Notes under the pieces: generated by a model
Databases searched by the model: none
Seen by the model: the letters and a program-made list of their open reading frames with translations, nothing else
What the model was told of the DNA's origin: nothing
Shown: piece after piece, positions 1 to 9,163 of the stretch
Layout: every line of letters begins with the position of its first letter
Position numbering within the stretch: the first letter of the stretch is position 1
DNA from: Amorphus orientalis
Lineage (GTDB): Bacteria; Pseudomonadota; Alphaproteobacteria; Rhizobiales; Amorphaceae
Assembly (NCBI RefSeq): GCF_030814015.1
Contig: NZ_JAUSUL010000009.1
Coordinates: 1 to 64,000, forward strand
Reading direction: 5' to 3'
Length of the DNA: 64,000 nucleotides
Position numbers and translations under genes: made by a program

Positions 1-6
1 TCGTTC

Positions 7-1587
7 ATGGTATTGGCCATGGTACCGGCCAATTCAGCCAATCTATTTGTCTTTGATTTTCAATATCTTGATTTTCCGGTGGCGTTTCAGGGGGTCGAGG
101 CGGTTCCGGTCGACGTTCAGGTCCAGATCGGGCCGGGCGCGGTCGCCTTCACCATCGTCGGCCTGCCCGACAAGGCTGTGGCGGAGAGCCGGGAGCGGGT
201 CCGCTCGGCGCTGATCGCCTCCGGCCTGTCGCTGCCGCCCAAGCGCATCACCGTCAATCTGGCACCCGCCGACCTGCCGAAGGAAGGCAGCCACTACGAT
301 CTGCCGATCGCCATCGGTCTGATGGCGGCGATGGGCGTGGTGCCGGCCGATCAGGTGCTCGACTACGTGGTCCTCGGCGAGCTGTCGCTGGACGGCACGA
401 TCGCCCAGGTTGCCGGCGCCCTGCCCGCGGCGATCGGGGCCAACGCGCTCGGCAAGGGCCTGATCTGTCCGGCCGCCTGCGGGCCCGAAGCGGCCTGGGC
501 TTCCGGCGACATGGCGATCCTGGCGCCGCGCAGCCTCATCGCGCTCGCCAACCATTTCAAGGGCACCCAGGTCCTGTCCCGGCCGGATCCGCGGATCCGG
601 TCCGAAGACGCGCCGCTGCCGGACCTCGTCGACGTGAAGGGCCAGGAGACCGCCAAGCGGGCGCTGGAGATCGCGGCGGCCGGCGGACACAATCTCCTGA
701 TGGTGGGGCCGCCCGGCGCCGGCAAGTCGATGCTCGCCCAGCGTCTACCCTCGATCCTGCCGCCGCTGTCGCCGCGCGAGCTGCTCGAGGTGTCGATGGT
801 CCAGTCGATCGCGGGTCAGCTCGGCGAGGGCCGGCTGTCCCAGCGCCGGCCGTTCCGCTCGCCTCATCACTCCGCCTCGACGGCGGCCATGGTCGGCGGT
901 GGCGTGCGGGCGCGGCCGGGCGAGGTCTCGCTGGCCCATCTCGGCGTGCTCTTTCTCGACGAACTGCCGGAATTCGCCCCCCAGGTGCTGGACGCCCTGC
1001 GCGAACCGCTGGAGACGGCCCGGGCCGTGATCGCGCGGGCCAACCACCGGGTCAGCTATCCCGCCCAGTTCCAGCTCGTCTGCGCCATGAACCCGTGCCG
1101 CTGCGGCTACTACGGCGAGCCGGGCCACCAGTGCCGGCGCGGCGACCGCTGCGCCACGGAGTATCAGGCGCGATTGTCCGGGCCTTTTCTCGACCGGATA
1201 GACGTCCGCATCGACGTGGCGGCCGTGACCGCCGCGGATCTGGCCCTGCCCGCGCCCGGCGAAGGCTCGGCCGAGGTGGCGGCCCGGGTCAAGACCGCGC
1301 GGGAGCTTCAGGCGGCCCGTTTCGCAGCCCTCGGCGCGCCCGCGCGGACCAACGCGGACTGCGGCCCGAGCCTGATCGAGGACATCGCCCGGCCGGACAC
1401 GGAGGGCGCCAGACTGCTGCGGGATGCGTCGGAAGCCATGCGGCTGTCGGCCCGCGGCTATCACCGGGTGCTCAAGGTGGCCCGCACGCTCGCGGACCTC
1501 GACGGCAGCGAGCGGGTGGGCCGGTTGCATCTCGCCGAGGCGCTGGCCTATCGCCAGGCCGGCCCACGGCTCGCGCTGGCGGCGTGA
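7..1587 (+). CDS. comM: YifB/ComM family Mg-chelatase-like AAA+ ATPase (5' end uncertain)
   Basis: AAA+ ATPase of the YifB/ComM family; ComM is known in transformable bacteria as a hexameric helicase that drives branch migration when imported DNA is integrated. The N-terminal ChlI-like domain carries GLPDKAVAESRERV. The AAA+ core has Walker A GPPGAGKS at residues 234-241 and Walker B LFLDELPEF around residue 318. The cysteine-rich NPCRCGYYG loop is near 362, and a Mg-chelatase C-terminal domain follows. Family members normally begin about ten residues before AFQGVEAVPVDVQ; here about 20 extra, phenylalanine-rich residues precede it and the frame stays open to the window edge. The start is therefore uncertain and may lie outside the window. 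The assignment itself is firm. Confidence 0.93.
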   Translation: MVLAMVPANSANLFVFDFQYLDFPVAFQGVEAVPVDVQVQIGPGAVAFTIVGLPDKAVAESRERVRSALIASGLSLPPKRITVNLAPADLPKEGSHYDLPIAIGLMAAMGVVPADQVLDYVVLGELSLDGTIAQVAGALPAAIGANALGKGLICPAACGPEAAWASGDMAILAPRSLIALANHFKGTQVLSRPDPRIRSEDAPLPDLVDVKGQETAKRALEIAAAGGHNLLMVGPPGAGKSMLAQRLPSILPPLSPRELLEVSMVQSIAGQLGEGRLSQRRPFRSPHHSASTAAMVGGGVRARPGEVSLAHLGVLFLDELPEFAPQVLDALREPLETARAVIARANHRVSYPAQFQLVCAMNPCRCGYYGEPGHQCRRGDRCATEYQARLSGPFLDRIDVRIDVAAVTAADLALPAPGEGSAEVAARVKTARELQAARFAALGAPARTNADCGPSLIEDIARPDTEGARLLRDASEAMRLSARGYHRVLKVARTLADLDGSERVGRLHLAEALAYRQAGPRLALAA

Positions 1588-1679
1588 CCGGATCGGGCCC
1601 TTTCCCCGGCATGAGGCCTCGGGCGGCCTTCAATGTCGGACAGACAGCGGCTTTCGCTGGAATTTGCTCGTCAGAGCGA

Positions 1680-1793
1680 GACAGCGCGCCGGCCGCTCAA
1701 GAAGCGCGGAGCGAAGCGACCGGGACTTAAGGACCGGCCGCCCACCCGGAGCCATGAGCGAAGCGAACTCGGCGTGAGGGAGAAGATCTCTTC
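1680..1793. repeat. Interspersed GC-rich intergenic repeat (family A copy)
   Basis: The roughly 257 bases between the convergent comM and Coq10-like genes hold no credible gene. They hold a copy of a repeat seen elsewhere in the window (near 15530, 56880, 59150, 60750 and 63740). Shared blocks are GCGCGCCGGCCG, then GCGGAGCGAAGCGACCGGGA, then a GAGCGAAGCGAACTCGGCGTGAGG-like end. Just downstream (about 1810-1850) is a RIME-like block, CGAAACCGGTGCCCACTTTCG. Confidence 0.7.
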
Positions 1794-1844
1794 ACCGCAA
1801 AGCCGGACGCGAAACCGGTGCCCACTTTCGCTGGGATTTGCTGG

Positions 1845-2297
1845 TCAGGTCCCGTAGACCTCGTCGGCGCGTTCCTCGAACGCCGTGGCAAATTTGCGGA
1901 ACGCCCGGTCGAACACGGACCCCATCACGGCGGACAGCGCCCGGCTCTTGAACTCGTAGTTGATGTAGAAGCCGACCTCGGAGTGCTCGTCATCGACCGG
2001 CTTGAAGGTCCACCGGTTCTCCATGTGACGGAACGGGCCGTCGAGATATTCCACGAAGATCGTCCGGTTCGCCCGGTCGAGCACCACCCGCGACGTGAAG
2101 GTCTCGCGGATGAACCGGTAGGCCACCGTCATGTCGGCCACCAGCACCTCCGTGCCGTCGCCCTGCTCCCGGCGCCCACGCACGGAGAGCGACTGGCACA
2201 GGGGCACGAAGTTCGGATACTTCTCCACGTCCGCCACCAGGTCGAACATGTCCTCGGCAGAGTGGTTCACTCGGTGCGTGGTTTCGAAATGCGGCAT
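1845..2297 (-). CDS. Coq10/RatA family SRPBCC (START-like) protein
   Basis: A 150-residue single-domain protein of the polyketide cyclase/START-like family that includes yeast Coq10, a ubiquinone-binding chaperone needed for respiration, and E. coli RatA. Seen in the sequence are the typical N-terminal FETTHRVNHSAEDMFDLVADVEKYPNFVP and a C-terminal amphipathic helix (VFDRAFRKFATAFEERA). It lies 31 bases downstream of lipA on the same strand, a linkage common in alphaproteobacteria, so co-transcription is likely. A role in quinone handling is inferred from the family. The ribosome-targeting toxin activity proposed for RatA should not be assumed. Confidence 0.88.
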   Translation of the reverse strand: MPHFETTHRVNHSAEDMFDLVADVEKYPNFVPLCQSLSVRGRREQGDGTEVLVADMTVAYRFIRETFTSRVVLDRANRTIFVEYLDGPFRHMENRWTFKPVDDEHSEVGFYINYEFKSRALSAVMGSVFDRAFRKFATAFEERADEVYGT

Positions 2298-2328
2298 GAG
2301 AGGACAACGACCTGGAGCGGGTTGGGTT

Positions 2329-3306
2329 TCACGCGCGGGTGCGCGCCTCGCGAGCCTGGCGCAGCCGCTCGAAGTCCTCGCCGGCGTGGTGCGACGAGCG
2401 GGTGAGCGGGCTCGCCGACACCATCAGGAAGCCCTTGGCATAGGCGATCGCCTCGAACGACTTGAACTCTTCCGGCGGAACGAAGCGGACCACGGCGTGA
2501 TGCCGGCGGGTCGGCTGGAGATACTGGCCGATGGTCAGGAAGTCCACGTCGGCGGAGCGCAGGTCGTCCATCAGCTGGAGCACCTGATTCCGCTCCTCGC
2601 CGAGGCCGACCATGATCCCAGACTTGGTGAACATGCCCGGGTCGAGCTGCTTCACCCGGTCGAGCAGCCGGATCGAGTGGTAGTAGCGGGCCCCCGGCCG
2701 CACGGTCAGATACAGCCCCGGCACCGTCTCCAGATTGTGGTTGAAGACGTCTGGCTTGGCCTCCACGACGCGCTCCAGCGCGCCCGGCTTGCGCAGGAAG
2801 TCCGGAGTCAGGATCTCGATGGTGGTTCCGGGCGCTGCGTTCCGGATCTCGGTGATCACCCGGTAGAAATGCTCCGCGCCGCCGTCATCGAGATCGTCGC
2901 GGTCGACGGAGGTGATGACCACGTGATTGAGGCCGAGCTTGGCGACGGCTTCCGCCACTTTCTGCGGCTCGTCCTGATCGAGCGCGTCCGGCAGGCCGGT
3001 GCGCACGTTGCAGAACGCGCACGCCCGAGTGCAGGTGTCGCCCATGATCATGAACGTGGCGTGCTTCTTCGACCAGCATTCGCCGATGTTCGGGCACCCG
3101 GCTTCCTCGCAGACCGTGACGAGGCCGTTTTCCTTCACGATCTTCTGGGTGTCGCGATAGACCGGCGAGCCGGGCGCCTTGACGCGCAGCCAGTCGGGTT
3201 TGCGCTGCGTCGGCGTTTCCGGCCGGCGCGCCTTTTCCGGGTGCCGCGGACGCGCGGCCCGCGCCTCGGCGTCCTGACGTTCGGTGGTGTCGAGCAATGT
3301 TACCAT
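2329..3306 (-). CDS. lipA: Lipoyl synthase
   Basis: Radical SAM enzyme that inserts two sulfur atoms into protein-bound octanoyl groups to make the lipoyl cofactor of 2-oxo acid dehydrogenases and the glycine cleavage system. The 325-residue protein has both cysteine clusters: the auxiliary-cluster motif [13 protein letters not shown] and the radical SAM motif [10 protein letters not shown]. It also has the family's conserved [12 protein letters not shown] and [15 protein letters not shown] blocks. Length is normal for LipA. Its product would be needed by the lipoyl-domain protein encoded at 28454-29797, although the genes are far apart. The start is an ATG. The divergent upstream gap to the dehydratase gene holds the promoter. 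Confidence 0.97.
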   Translation of the reverse strand: MVTLLDTTERQDAEARAARPRHPEKARRPETPTQRKPDWLRVKAPGSPVYRDTQKIVKENGLVTVCEEAGCPNIGECWSKKHATFMIMGDTCTRACAFCNVRTGLPDALDQDEPQKVAEAVAKLGLNHVVITSVDRDDLDDGGAEHFYRVITEIRNAAPGTTIEILTPDFLRKPGALERVVEAKPDVFNHNLETVPGLYLTVRPGARYYHSIRLLDRVKQLDPGMFTKSGIMVGLGEERNQVLQLMDDLRSADVDFLTIGQYLQPTRRHHAVVRFVPPEEFKSFEAIAYAKGFLMVSASPLTRSSHHAGEDFERLRQAREARTRA

Positions 3307-3581
3307 GATGTCTTCATTGTCGGGCGGCAGGACCTGTTTATCAAGTCCGCCACCATGAGCTCGAGGGATCAGGGTTCACGTCTCCGCAAGGGGATAAGGC
3401 GCGTGGCAGGCTGCGGCAAGACCCGGCGTCCCGGCAAACGCGCAGACCAGAAGCGCGCGCAGCGCGCAGCCGTCTGCCTGCGCGAAATTCGCTGCGCGCG
3501 CGCACTGGCGTCGGCGCAGCGGTCGGATAGAGTGCGCACAGCCCCATACCCTCCACCCTGCCCCGTGCGGAGCCCCTTTCG
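3307..3581. other. Divergent intergenic region between lipA and the dehydratase gene
   Basis: About 275 bases without a gene. It contains a very GC-rich self-complementary stretch (about 3452-3508) in which GCGCGCGCAGC can pair with GCTGCGCGCGCGC around an AT-rich loop. This could be a strong hairpin in the dehydratase leader. No clear promoter boxes or known riboswitch were recognised. Confidence 0.4.
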
Positions 3582-4562
3582 ATGTCCTCCCGTCCCGATC
3601 TCGACGACATCCGGCGCGCAGCCGACGGCCTGCGGGGACAGGCGATTCGAACGCCGCTTCTGGAGAATGACTGGCTGAACCAGCACACGGGCGGCCGGGT
3701 CCTGATCAAGCCGGAGGCCCTGCAGCGGACCGGCTCTTTCAAGTTCCGCGGCGCCTACACCAAGATTTCCCGGCTGACGCCGTCCGAGCGCGAAAAGGGC
3801 GTCGTCGCCTATTCGTCCGGCAATCATGCCCAGGGCGTCGCATATGCCGCACGTATTTTCGGAATACCGGCCACGATCGTGATGCCGTCGAACGCGCCGC
3901 GCGCGAAGATCGACGGCACGAAGCGCTACGGAGGCCGTGTGGTGCTCTATGATCGCGCGACGGAAGACCGCGCCGCGATCGCCGCCGCAATCGTCGAGGA
4001 AACCGGCGCGACCCTCGTACGGCCGTTCGACGACCCGGACATCATCGCCGGCCAGGGTACGGTCGGCCTTGAGATCATGGAGGATGCCGCGACCCTCGGC
4101 CTTTCGATCGATTTGGTGATCGTGCCGGCCGGTGGCGGTGGCCTGACCGCGGGGACGGCAACGGCCGTCAAGGCGCTGTCGCCCGCCACCGAGATCTGGT
4201 CGGCGGAGCCGGCGGACTTCGACGACACGGCACGGTCGCTTGCCGCCGGAGAACGGCTCGGCAACGCTCCGGGCGGACACTCCATCTGCGACGCGCTGCT
4301 GTCGCCGATGCCCGGCGAGATCACCTTCGAGATCAACCGGCGGCTCCTCGCGGGCGGGCTCACCGCGAGCGACGAAGAGGCCGAAGAGGCGATGCGGGTG
4401 GCTTTCGATCACCTCAAGGTCGTGCTGGAGCCGGGCGGCGCCATCGCCCTCGCCGCGGTGTTGGCGGGCCGCATCGAACTCGCCGGACGGACCTGCGTGA
4501 TCGTCGCCTCGGGCGGCAACACCGACCTGCAGCATCCCGGCCGGGCGAGCGCCGCTGCCTGA
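3582..4562 (+). CDS. Threonine/serine dehydratase-like PLP enzyme (fold type II)
   Basis: Pyridoxal-phosphate enzyme of the threonine ammonia-lyase/serine racemase group, which deaminates L-threonine to 2-oxobutanoate or L-serine to pyruvate. The lysine that binds PLP is in SFKFRGAY (about residues 50-57). SGNHAQGVAYAAR is the substrate/cofactor-binding asparagine loop, and VIVPAGGGGLTAG is the glycine-rich phosphate cup. At 326 residues it lacks the C-terminal ACT-like regulatory domain of biosynthetic IlvA. It therefore resembles the catabolic (TdcB) or serine-racemase-like enzymes. The exact substrate cannot be fixed from sequence. It is transcribed divergently from lipA. Confidence 0.88.
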   Translation: MSSRPDLDDIRRAADGLRGQAIRTPLLENDWLNQHTGGRVLIKPEALQRTGSFKFRGAYTKISRLTPSEREKGVVAYSSGNHAQGVAYAARIFGIPATIVMPSNAPRAKIDGTKRYGGRVVLYDRATEDRAAIAAAIVEETGATLVRPFDDPDIIAGQGTVGLEIMEDAATLGLSIDLVIVPAGGGGLTAGTATAVKALSPATEIWSAEPADFDDTARSLAAGERLGNAPGGHSICDALLSPMPGEITFEINRRLLAGGLTASDEEAEEAMRVAFDHLKVVLEPGGAIALAAVLAGRIELAGRTCVIVASGGNTDLQHPGRASAAA

Positions 4563-4617
4563 CGGATCGCCCCACCGAACACGAGACAGAACCGTTTCCG
4601 TGAAGGTGGGCAACGCT

Positions 4618-5535
4618 CTAGCGCGTGCCCAGCGCGCGCAGGGCCTGAACGGCGGCGGCCGTCCGGTTCTCGACCCCGAACTTGTCGAGAATCTTCTCCA
4701 GATGCTTGTTCACCGTGCCGGGATTGAGCGAGAGGATCTCGGCGATGTCCCGGTTCGACTTGCCCTGAACGATCCAGTGCAGCACTTCCGCCTCCCGCTG
4801 GGTCAGGCCGAGCTTCTCCCGGAAGAGCGCCTCGTCCGCCTGTTCCCCTCGGGAGACGCGCACCAGCACGTCGCCGGACGTGGTGCGACCGATATAGGTC
4901 ACCGTGACGTGGCCGCGTCCCTCCGCCGCCTCCCAGGGGGCGACCGACGAGGTCGGGCTTTCCCAGACCGACGCCACCCAGCCGAGAAACGCAGCATTGC
5001 CGATCTCGGAGCCGTCGTCGGCGATCTGCAGCGCGCGGCCGGCGATATCCAGCGCCTGGACCGAAGCCCATGCGATGGCACCGGTCGGACTGAGCGCCAT
5101 CACCGGCTGACCGACCGCATCGAACGCGTTGCGGGTATCGTCGATCAGGCGGGCGTTGGCGATGTGGATGGCCACGCGCGCGATGAGCTCTTCCGTGTTT
5201 ACCGGCTTGGTCACGTAGTCGACGCCGCCGGCCCTAAGTCCGGCGACGATGTGGGAGGGGTCGGACAGGCCGGTCATGAAGATGATCGGCGCGGCGACCG
5301 GGTCCGGTCCGGACTTGAGCCGCCGGCAGGTCTCGAAACCGTCGATCTCCGGCATCATGGCATCGAGCAGGATCGCGTTCGGCTGGACCCGGCGCGCCAG
5401 CGTGAGCGCGGTGATGCCGTCGCGCGCAACGATGACCGTCAGACCCGCCTCCTCCAGCGTGTCGATCAGCATCGACAGCGTTTCGGGCGCATCGTCCACC
5501 ACCAGCACGATGTCGCGCGTCTGGTTAAGCATCAT
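4618..5535 (-). CDS. Response regulator with REC and LuxR-type HTH domains
   Basis: A 305-residue response regulator. The N-terminal receiver domain (residues 7-125) has VLVVDDAPE, the phospho-acceptor aspartate in ILLDAMMPEIDG and the conserved lysine in VTKPV. A middle segment of about 90 residues looks PAS-like. The C-terminal LuxR/GerE helix-turn-helix (about 235-300) carries LTQREAEVLHWIVQGKSN and LNPGTVNKHLEKIL. The chosen ATG lies inside the last 11 bases of the upstream hybrid kinase gene (ATGATGCTTAA), so the two are translationally coupled and almost certainly form one signalling pair. Likely targets are the divergent amide transport and formamidase genes beginning at 9164; this is an inference from position. 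Confidence 0.88.
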   Translation of the reverse strand: MMLNQTRDIVLVVDDAPETLSMLIDTLEEAGLTVIVARDGITALTLARRVQPNAILLDAMMPEIDGFETCRRLKSGPDPVAAPIIFMTGLSDPSHIVAGLRAGGVDYVTKPVNTEELIARVAIHIANARLIDDTRNAFDAVGQPVMALSPTGAIAWASVQALDIAGRALQIADDGSEIGNAAFLGWVASVWESPTSSVAPWEAAEGRGHVTVTYIGRTTSGDVLVRVSRGEQADEALFREKLGLTQREAEVLHWIVQGKSNRDIAEILSLNPGTVNKHLEKILDKFGVENRTAAAVQALRALGTR

Positions 5536-8500
5536 GGTCGCGCTCCATGTCGCCGAGCACCTTGTCGAGGTGCGGCAGATCGTAGGTCGCGACGATGCCG
5601 CGCAGGCGCGCCACGGTGCTGCTGAGGCCCGGATCGTCCACCTCGATGGCCGAGAGGGTCTGCCGTAGCCCGCGCGGATAGCCGATCTGGGCGAAGTGCC
5701 GAAGCTCTTCGATCCGGTCTCGCGGAAGCCTCGGATGCTCCAGCGCCTCGGCGCGCTCAACGCCGCCGGCCAGCGTGTAGGTGATCTTCAGGTGCCGCTC
5801 GAGCTTGATCAGAAGCTCGTCGATGTTGATCGGCTTGGAGATGAAATCATCGTGCAGCGCGCCCTGGGCCCCGCGCGTGCGCAGGTCGTTGGCATGGGCG
5901 GACACCATCAGGATCGGCGTCGTCTCGTGGCCGTGGGCACGCAGATGTTCGGCGAGTTCCCACCCGCTCATGCCCGGAAGCGCCACATCGAGAAGAAAGA
6001 GGTCGGGGACCAGGTCCGGCAACATGGCAATGGCGGCTTCCGCACTTTCGGCGAAGTGGAGCGACAGGCCGACTGGGCGCAGGGCGTCCTGGATCAGGGC
6101 GCGATGGTCGGGTTCGTCCTCCACGGCCAGGATCGTGCGGCGCGGGCCGCGGTAGCCGTTGACCCTGCGGCGATGATCGGCGGGTAGCGTGGTGCGCCGG
6201 TGAACCCTCGGCAGCATCAGGCGGATCTCGAACCGGCTCCCCTCGCCCACCACCGAGTCCACCGTGATCTCGCCGCCCTGGATCTCGGTGAGAAGCTTGG
6301 TGATGGTCAGGCCGAGCCCCGTGCCGGGTACGACCGGCCCGTGCGGCCGGGTCAGCCGCTCGAACGGCAGGAACATGCGGGGGATCTGGTCTTCGGGAAT
6401 GCCAGGGCCGGTATCGGTCACGGTGAACCGCGCGACCTCGCTGCGATACTGGACCTCGAAACGGACCTCGCCGGTCTCCGTGTAGCGGATGGCGTTGGTC
6501 AAGAGGTTCATCAGGATCTGGCGGAGCCGGCGTTCGTCGCTGCGGACCCATCCCGGCAGCCGATCGGTCGCCTCATACGTGAAGACAAGGCCTTTTTCGG
6601 CCGCCTGCATGCGGAACACGGCGGCAAGCTGGTTCAGGAATTCCGGCAGATAGATGATATCGGAATCGATCTCCAGCCGTCCGGCCTCGATCTTCGAGAT
6701 GTCGAGAAGGCCCTCGATCAGGCCGGAGAGATGTTCGCCGGACCGCCGGATGACCGAGACCGCCTCCTGGCGGCGCGGGGGCAGATCCGGATCGTTCTCC
6801 AGGAGCTGGGCATAGCCGAGAATGGCGTTCAGCGGCGTCCTCAGTTCGTGGCTGATGCCGACGACGTAGCGGCTCTTGGCCACGTTCGCCGCATCCGCCG
6901 CCTCCCGCGCCCGCTGCAGTTCGGCGTCGGTGTGCTTGTGGGCGCGGATCTCACGCATCAGGAGTTGGGCCTGCTGCTCGCTTTCGGCCATGGCGGTGCG
7001 CTGGCTTTCCTGGGCCAGCACGAACAACCAGATGGCGATGCCGGCGATGAAGATCAGCATTGCGTAGGACAGCCACAACGCCTGGACGAGCGAGCCGGCC
7101 GGGTCGGTGCTGACCAGATAGATCCACCGCATCGGCAGGCCGATCGCCAGGGCCGCGCCCGCCATGAGAACGACGAACACGGCGTAGCGGGTCTTGAGCG
7201 CCCGCCCGACACGCTCCGGAAAGGCCCAATCCACCAGGTCCTTGAGCTGTTCGGGCAGACTGCCGTGGGGCTTGCAGATGTCGCTGCAGCGCGCGTCCAG
7301 CGAACAGCACAGCGAGCAGATCCAGTTGGCGTAGAACGGGCAGTGGATGGAATCCTCGCGCTCGAAGACGTTGCCGCACAGGCTGCAGGCGACCTCGCTC
7401 TCGTCCAGCGGCTCCGGCGGACGGGCGATATAGTATCGGCCCCTGGTGGCGCAGGCGATCAGGGGGGCGAGGACGAAGGTGGCGGCCAGGGTGATCGCCG
7501 TGGCAAAGGCATCGGCGGTCGTTCCGAACAGGCCGCCGCTGGCCGCCAGCCCCAGCGCCGCCGAGCCGACCATGGCGCCGACGCCGACCGGGTTGATGTC
7601 ATAGAGATGGCCGCGACGGAACTCGATGCCGGGCGGGCTGAGGCCGAGCGGCTTGTTGATCACCAGATCCGCGACGATCGCGCCGATCCAGGCGACGGCC
7701 ACCGTCGAATAGATGGTCAGCGTGGATTCCAGCGCCGCGAAGACCCCGAGCTCCATCAGCATCAGGGCGATCAGGACGTTGAACAGCAGCCAGACGACGC
7801 GGCCCGGATGGGCGTGGGTCAGCCGGGAGAAGAAGTTCGACCAGGCGATGGAGCCGGCATAGGCGTTGGTGACGTTGATCTTGAGCTGGGAGACCACGAC
7901 GAAGGCGCCGGTCAGGGCCAGCGCGATCATCGCATCGGGGATCATGGTCTGGAACGCGACCAGATACATCTGGGTCGGCTCGACCGCGTTGAAGGAGGCG
8001 ACGCCCGCATGGACCGCCAGGACGGCGAGATAGGACCCGGCCAGCATCTTCACCACGCCAAGGACGGACCAGCCCGGACCGGCGGTGACGAGGGCAAGCC
8101 ACCATTTGCGCTTTTCCGCCGGCGTGGTCGGCTCCGGCAGGAAGCGGAGGAAATCGACCTGCTCGCCGATCTGGGCGATCAGCGAGAACACCACCCCGGA
8201 GGCCGCGCCGACCATCAGAAGGTCCAGCCCGCTGCCTGACACCCCGTTGCGGGGCGCGAACGACATCCAGTCCGCCAGGCCGAGATGGCCGGAGACCGCC
8301 ACAAGGGCGAAAGGCGTGATGTGCAGGATGATCCAGAGCGCCTGGGTCCACTTCTGGAAGATCGAGATCTTGGTGAAGCCGTGGGTCACCAGCGGGATCA
8401 CCACCAGCGCGTTCAGGAGATATCCGATCCCCAGCGGCACCCCGAAGCAGAGCTCCAGTGCCAGCGACAGGATCGCCGCTTCAAGGGCGAAGAAGATGAA

Positions 8501-8899
8501 GGTGAACGAGGCGTAGATCAGCGAGGTGACGGTGGACCCGATGTAGCCGAAGCCCGCGCCACGCGTCAGCAGATCGATGTCCACGCCCGCCTTGGCCGCA
8601 TGGTAGGAAATCGGCAGGCCGGTCAGAAACAGCACGAGGCCGACAAGCATGATCGCGACGATCGCGTTGTCGAACCCGTAGGACAGCGTGATCGCTCCGC
8701 CGATCGCCTCGAGCGCAAGGAACGAGATCGACCCGATCGCCGTGTTCGCGACCCGGCCGAACGACCAGCGGCGGGCCCGGCGCGCGGTGAAGCGCAGCGC
8801 GAAATCCTCCAGCGTCTCGTTCGCGACCCACTGATTGTAGGTGCGGCGCTGCCGAGTGATCGGCCGCGCCCGGTCTATCGAGCGATCCACCGCGTCCAA
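5525..8899 (-). CDS. NCS1-type permease fused to a hybrid sensor histidine kinase
   Basis: A 1124-residue transporter-receptor. Residues about 30-490 are a permease of the NCS1 (cytosine/purine/allantoin, CodB-like) type with about twelve membrane segments. A cysteine-rich segment follows (C505, C508, C520, C528, C531, C532, C538, C542 and H545), probably metal-binding, then two further membrane helices (about 590-650) and a short coiled coil. The kinase has the HisKA motif SHELRTPL with the phospho-accepting His684, an N box in NLLTNAIRYTETG and G boxes DTGPGIP and GTGLGLTI. A receiver domain with Asp971 is next, and a short C-terminal tail ends the protein. The start is probably TTG at 8899 behind GGAAG. 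It overlaps the response regulator gene and is divergent from urtA. Compare CbrA, in which an SLC5-type permease is fused to a kinase. The ligand is probably a small nitrogen compound (inference). Confidence 0.88.
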   Translation of the reverse strand: MDAVDRSIDRARPITRQRRTYNQWVANETLEDFALRFTARRARRWSFGRVANTAIGSISFLALEAIGGAITLSYGFDNAIVAIMLVGLVLFLTGLPISYHAAKAGVDIDLLTRGAGFGYIGSTVTSLIYASFTFIFFALEAAILSLALELCFGVPLGIGYLLNALVVIPLVTHGFTKISIFQKWTQALWIILHITPFALVAVSGHLGLADWMSFAPRNGVSGSGLDLLMVGAASGVVFSLIAQIGEQVDFLRFLPEPTTPAEKRKWWLALVTAGPGWSVLGVVKMLAGSYLAVLAVHAGVASFNAVEPTQMYLVAFQTMIPDAMIALALTGAFVVVSQLKINVTNAYAGSIAWSNFFSRLTHAHPGRVVWLLFNVLIALMLMELGVFAALESTLTIYSTVAVAWIGAIVADLVINKPLGLSPPGIEFRRGHLYDINPVGVGAMVGSAALGLAASGGLFGTTADAFATAITLAATFVLAPLIACATRGRYYIARPPEPLDESEVACSLCGNVFEREDSIHCPFYANWICSLCCSLDARCSDICKPHGSLPEQLKDLVDWAFPERVGRALKTRYAVFVVLMAGAALAIGLPMRWIYLVSTDPAGSLVQALWLSYAMLIFIAGIAIWLFVLAQESQRTAMAESEQQAQLLMREIRAHKHTDAELQRAREAADAANVAKSRYVVGISHELRTPLNAILGYAQLLENDPDLPPRRQEAVSVIRRSGEHLSGLIEGLLDISKIEAGRLEIDSDIIYLPEFLNQLAAVFRMQAAEKGLVFTYEATDRLPGWVRSDERRLRQILMNLLTNAIRYTETGEVRFEVQYRSEVARFTVTDTGPGIPEDQIPRMFLPFERLTRPHGPVVPGTGLGLTITKLLTEIQGGEITVDSVVGEGSRFEIRLMLPRVHRRTTLPADHRRRVNGYRGPRRTILAVEDEPDHRALIQDALRPVGLSLHFAESAEAAIAMLPDLVPDLFLLDVALPGMSGWELAEHLRAHGHETTPILMVSAHANDLRTRGAQGALHDDFISKPINIDELLIKLERHLKITYTLAGGVERAEALEHPRLPRDRIEELRHFAQIGYPRGLRQTLSAIEVDDPGLSSTVARLRGIVATYDLPHLDKVLGDMERDHDA

Positions 8900-9163
8900 C
8901 TGCCACTTCCGGCATGCTGCATTGCAACGTGACGATGCAATCCGTCGGCCGGTCCCCGTTGCTCACAAGATCTCGGTCTCCGACATCCCCAGCGAAAACC
9001 GCAGAGCGACGCCAGTTTCAGCAGCATGACCTCCAATTTTGCGTAGCACCATGGGTAAATTCACCCATTGCTGCAGCGCACCAGCCGCGACGATGCTCCT
9101 CGAAACGGGTCAGACGGCCCGAACAACCAAGCAACCGTTCCACCAACGTCACTTGCGAGGGGC
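8900..9163. promoter_or_regulatory. Divergent control region with two palindromes, kinase/urtA
   Basis: The 264-base gap between the divergent permease-kinase and urtA genes holds two perfect inverted repeats. ATTGCA-N9-TGCAAT lies at 8921-8941, just upstream of the kinase start. ATGGGT-N6-ACCCAT lies at 9051-9068 within an 18-base near-palindrome with an AATT centre, about 100 bases upstream of urtA. Both are plausible operators, for example for the LuxR-type regulator encoded at 4618. I saw no convincing sigma-54 promoter. Confidence 0.5.
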
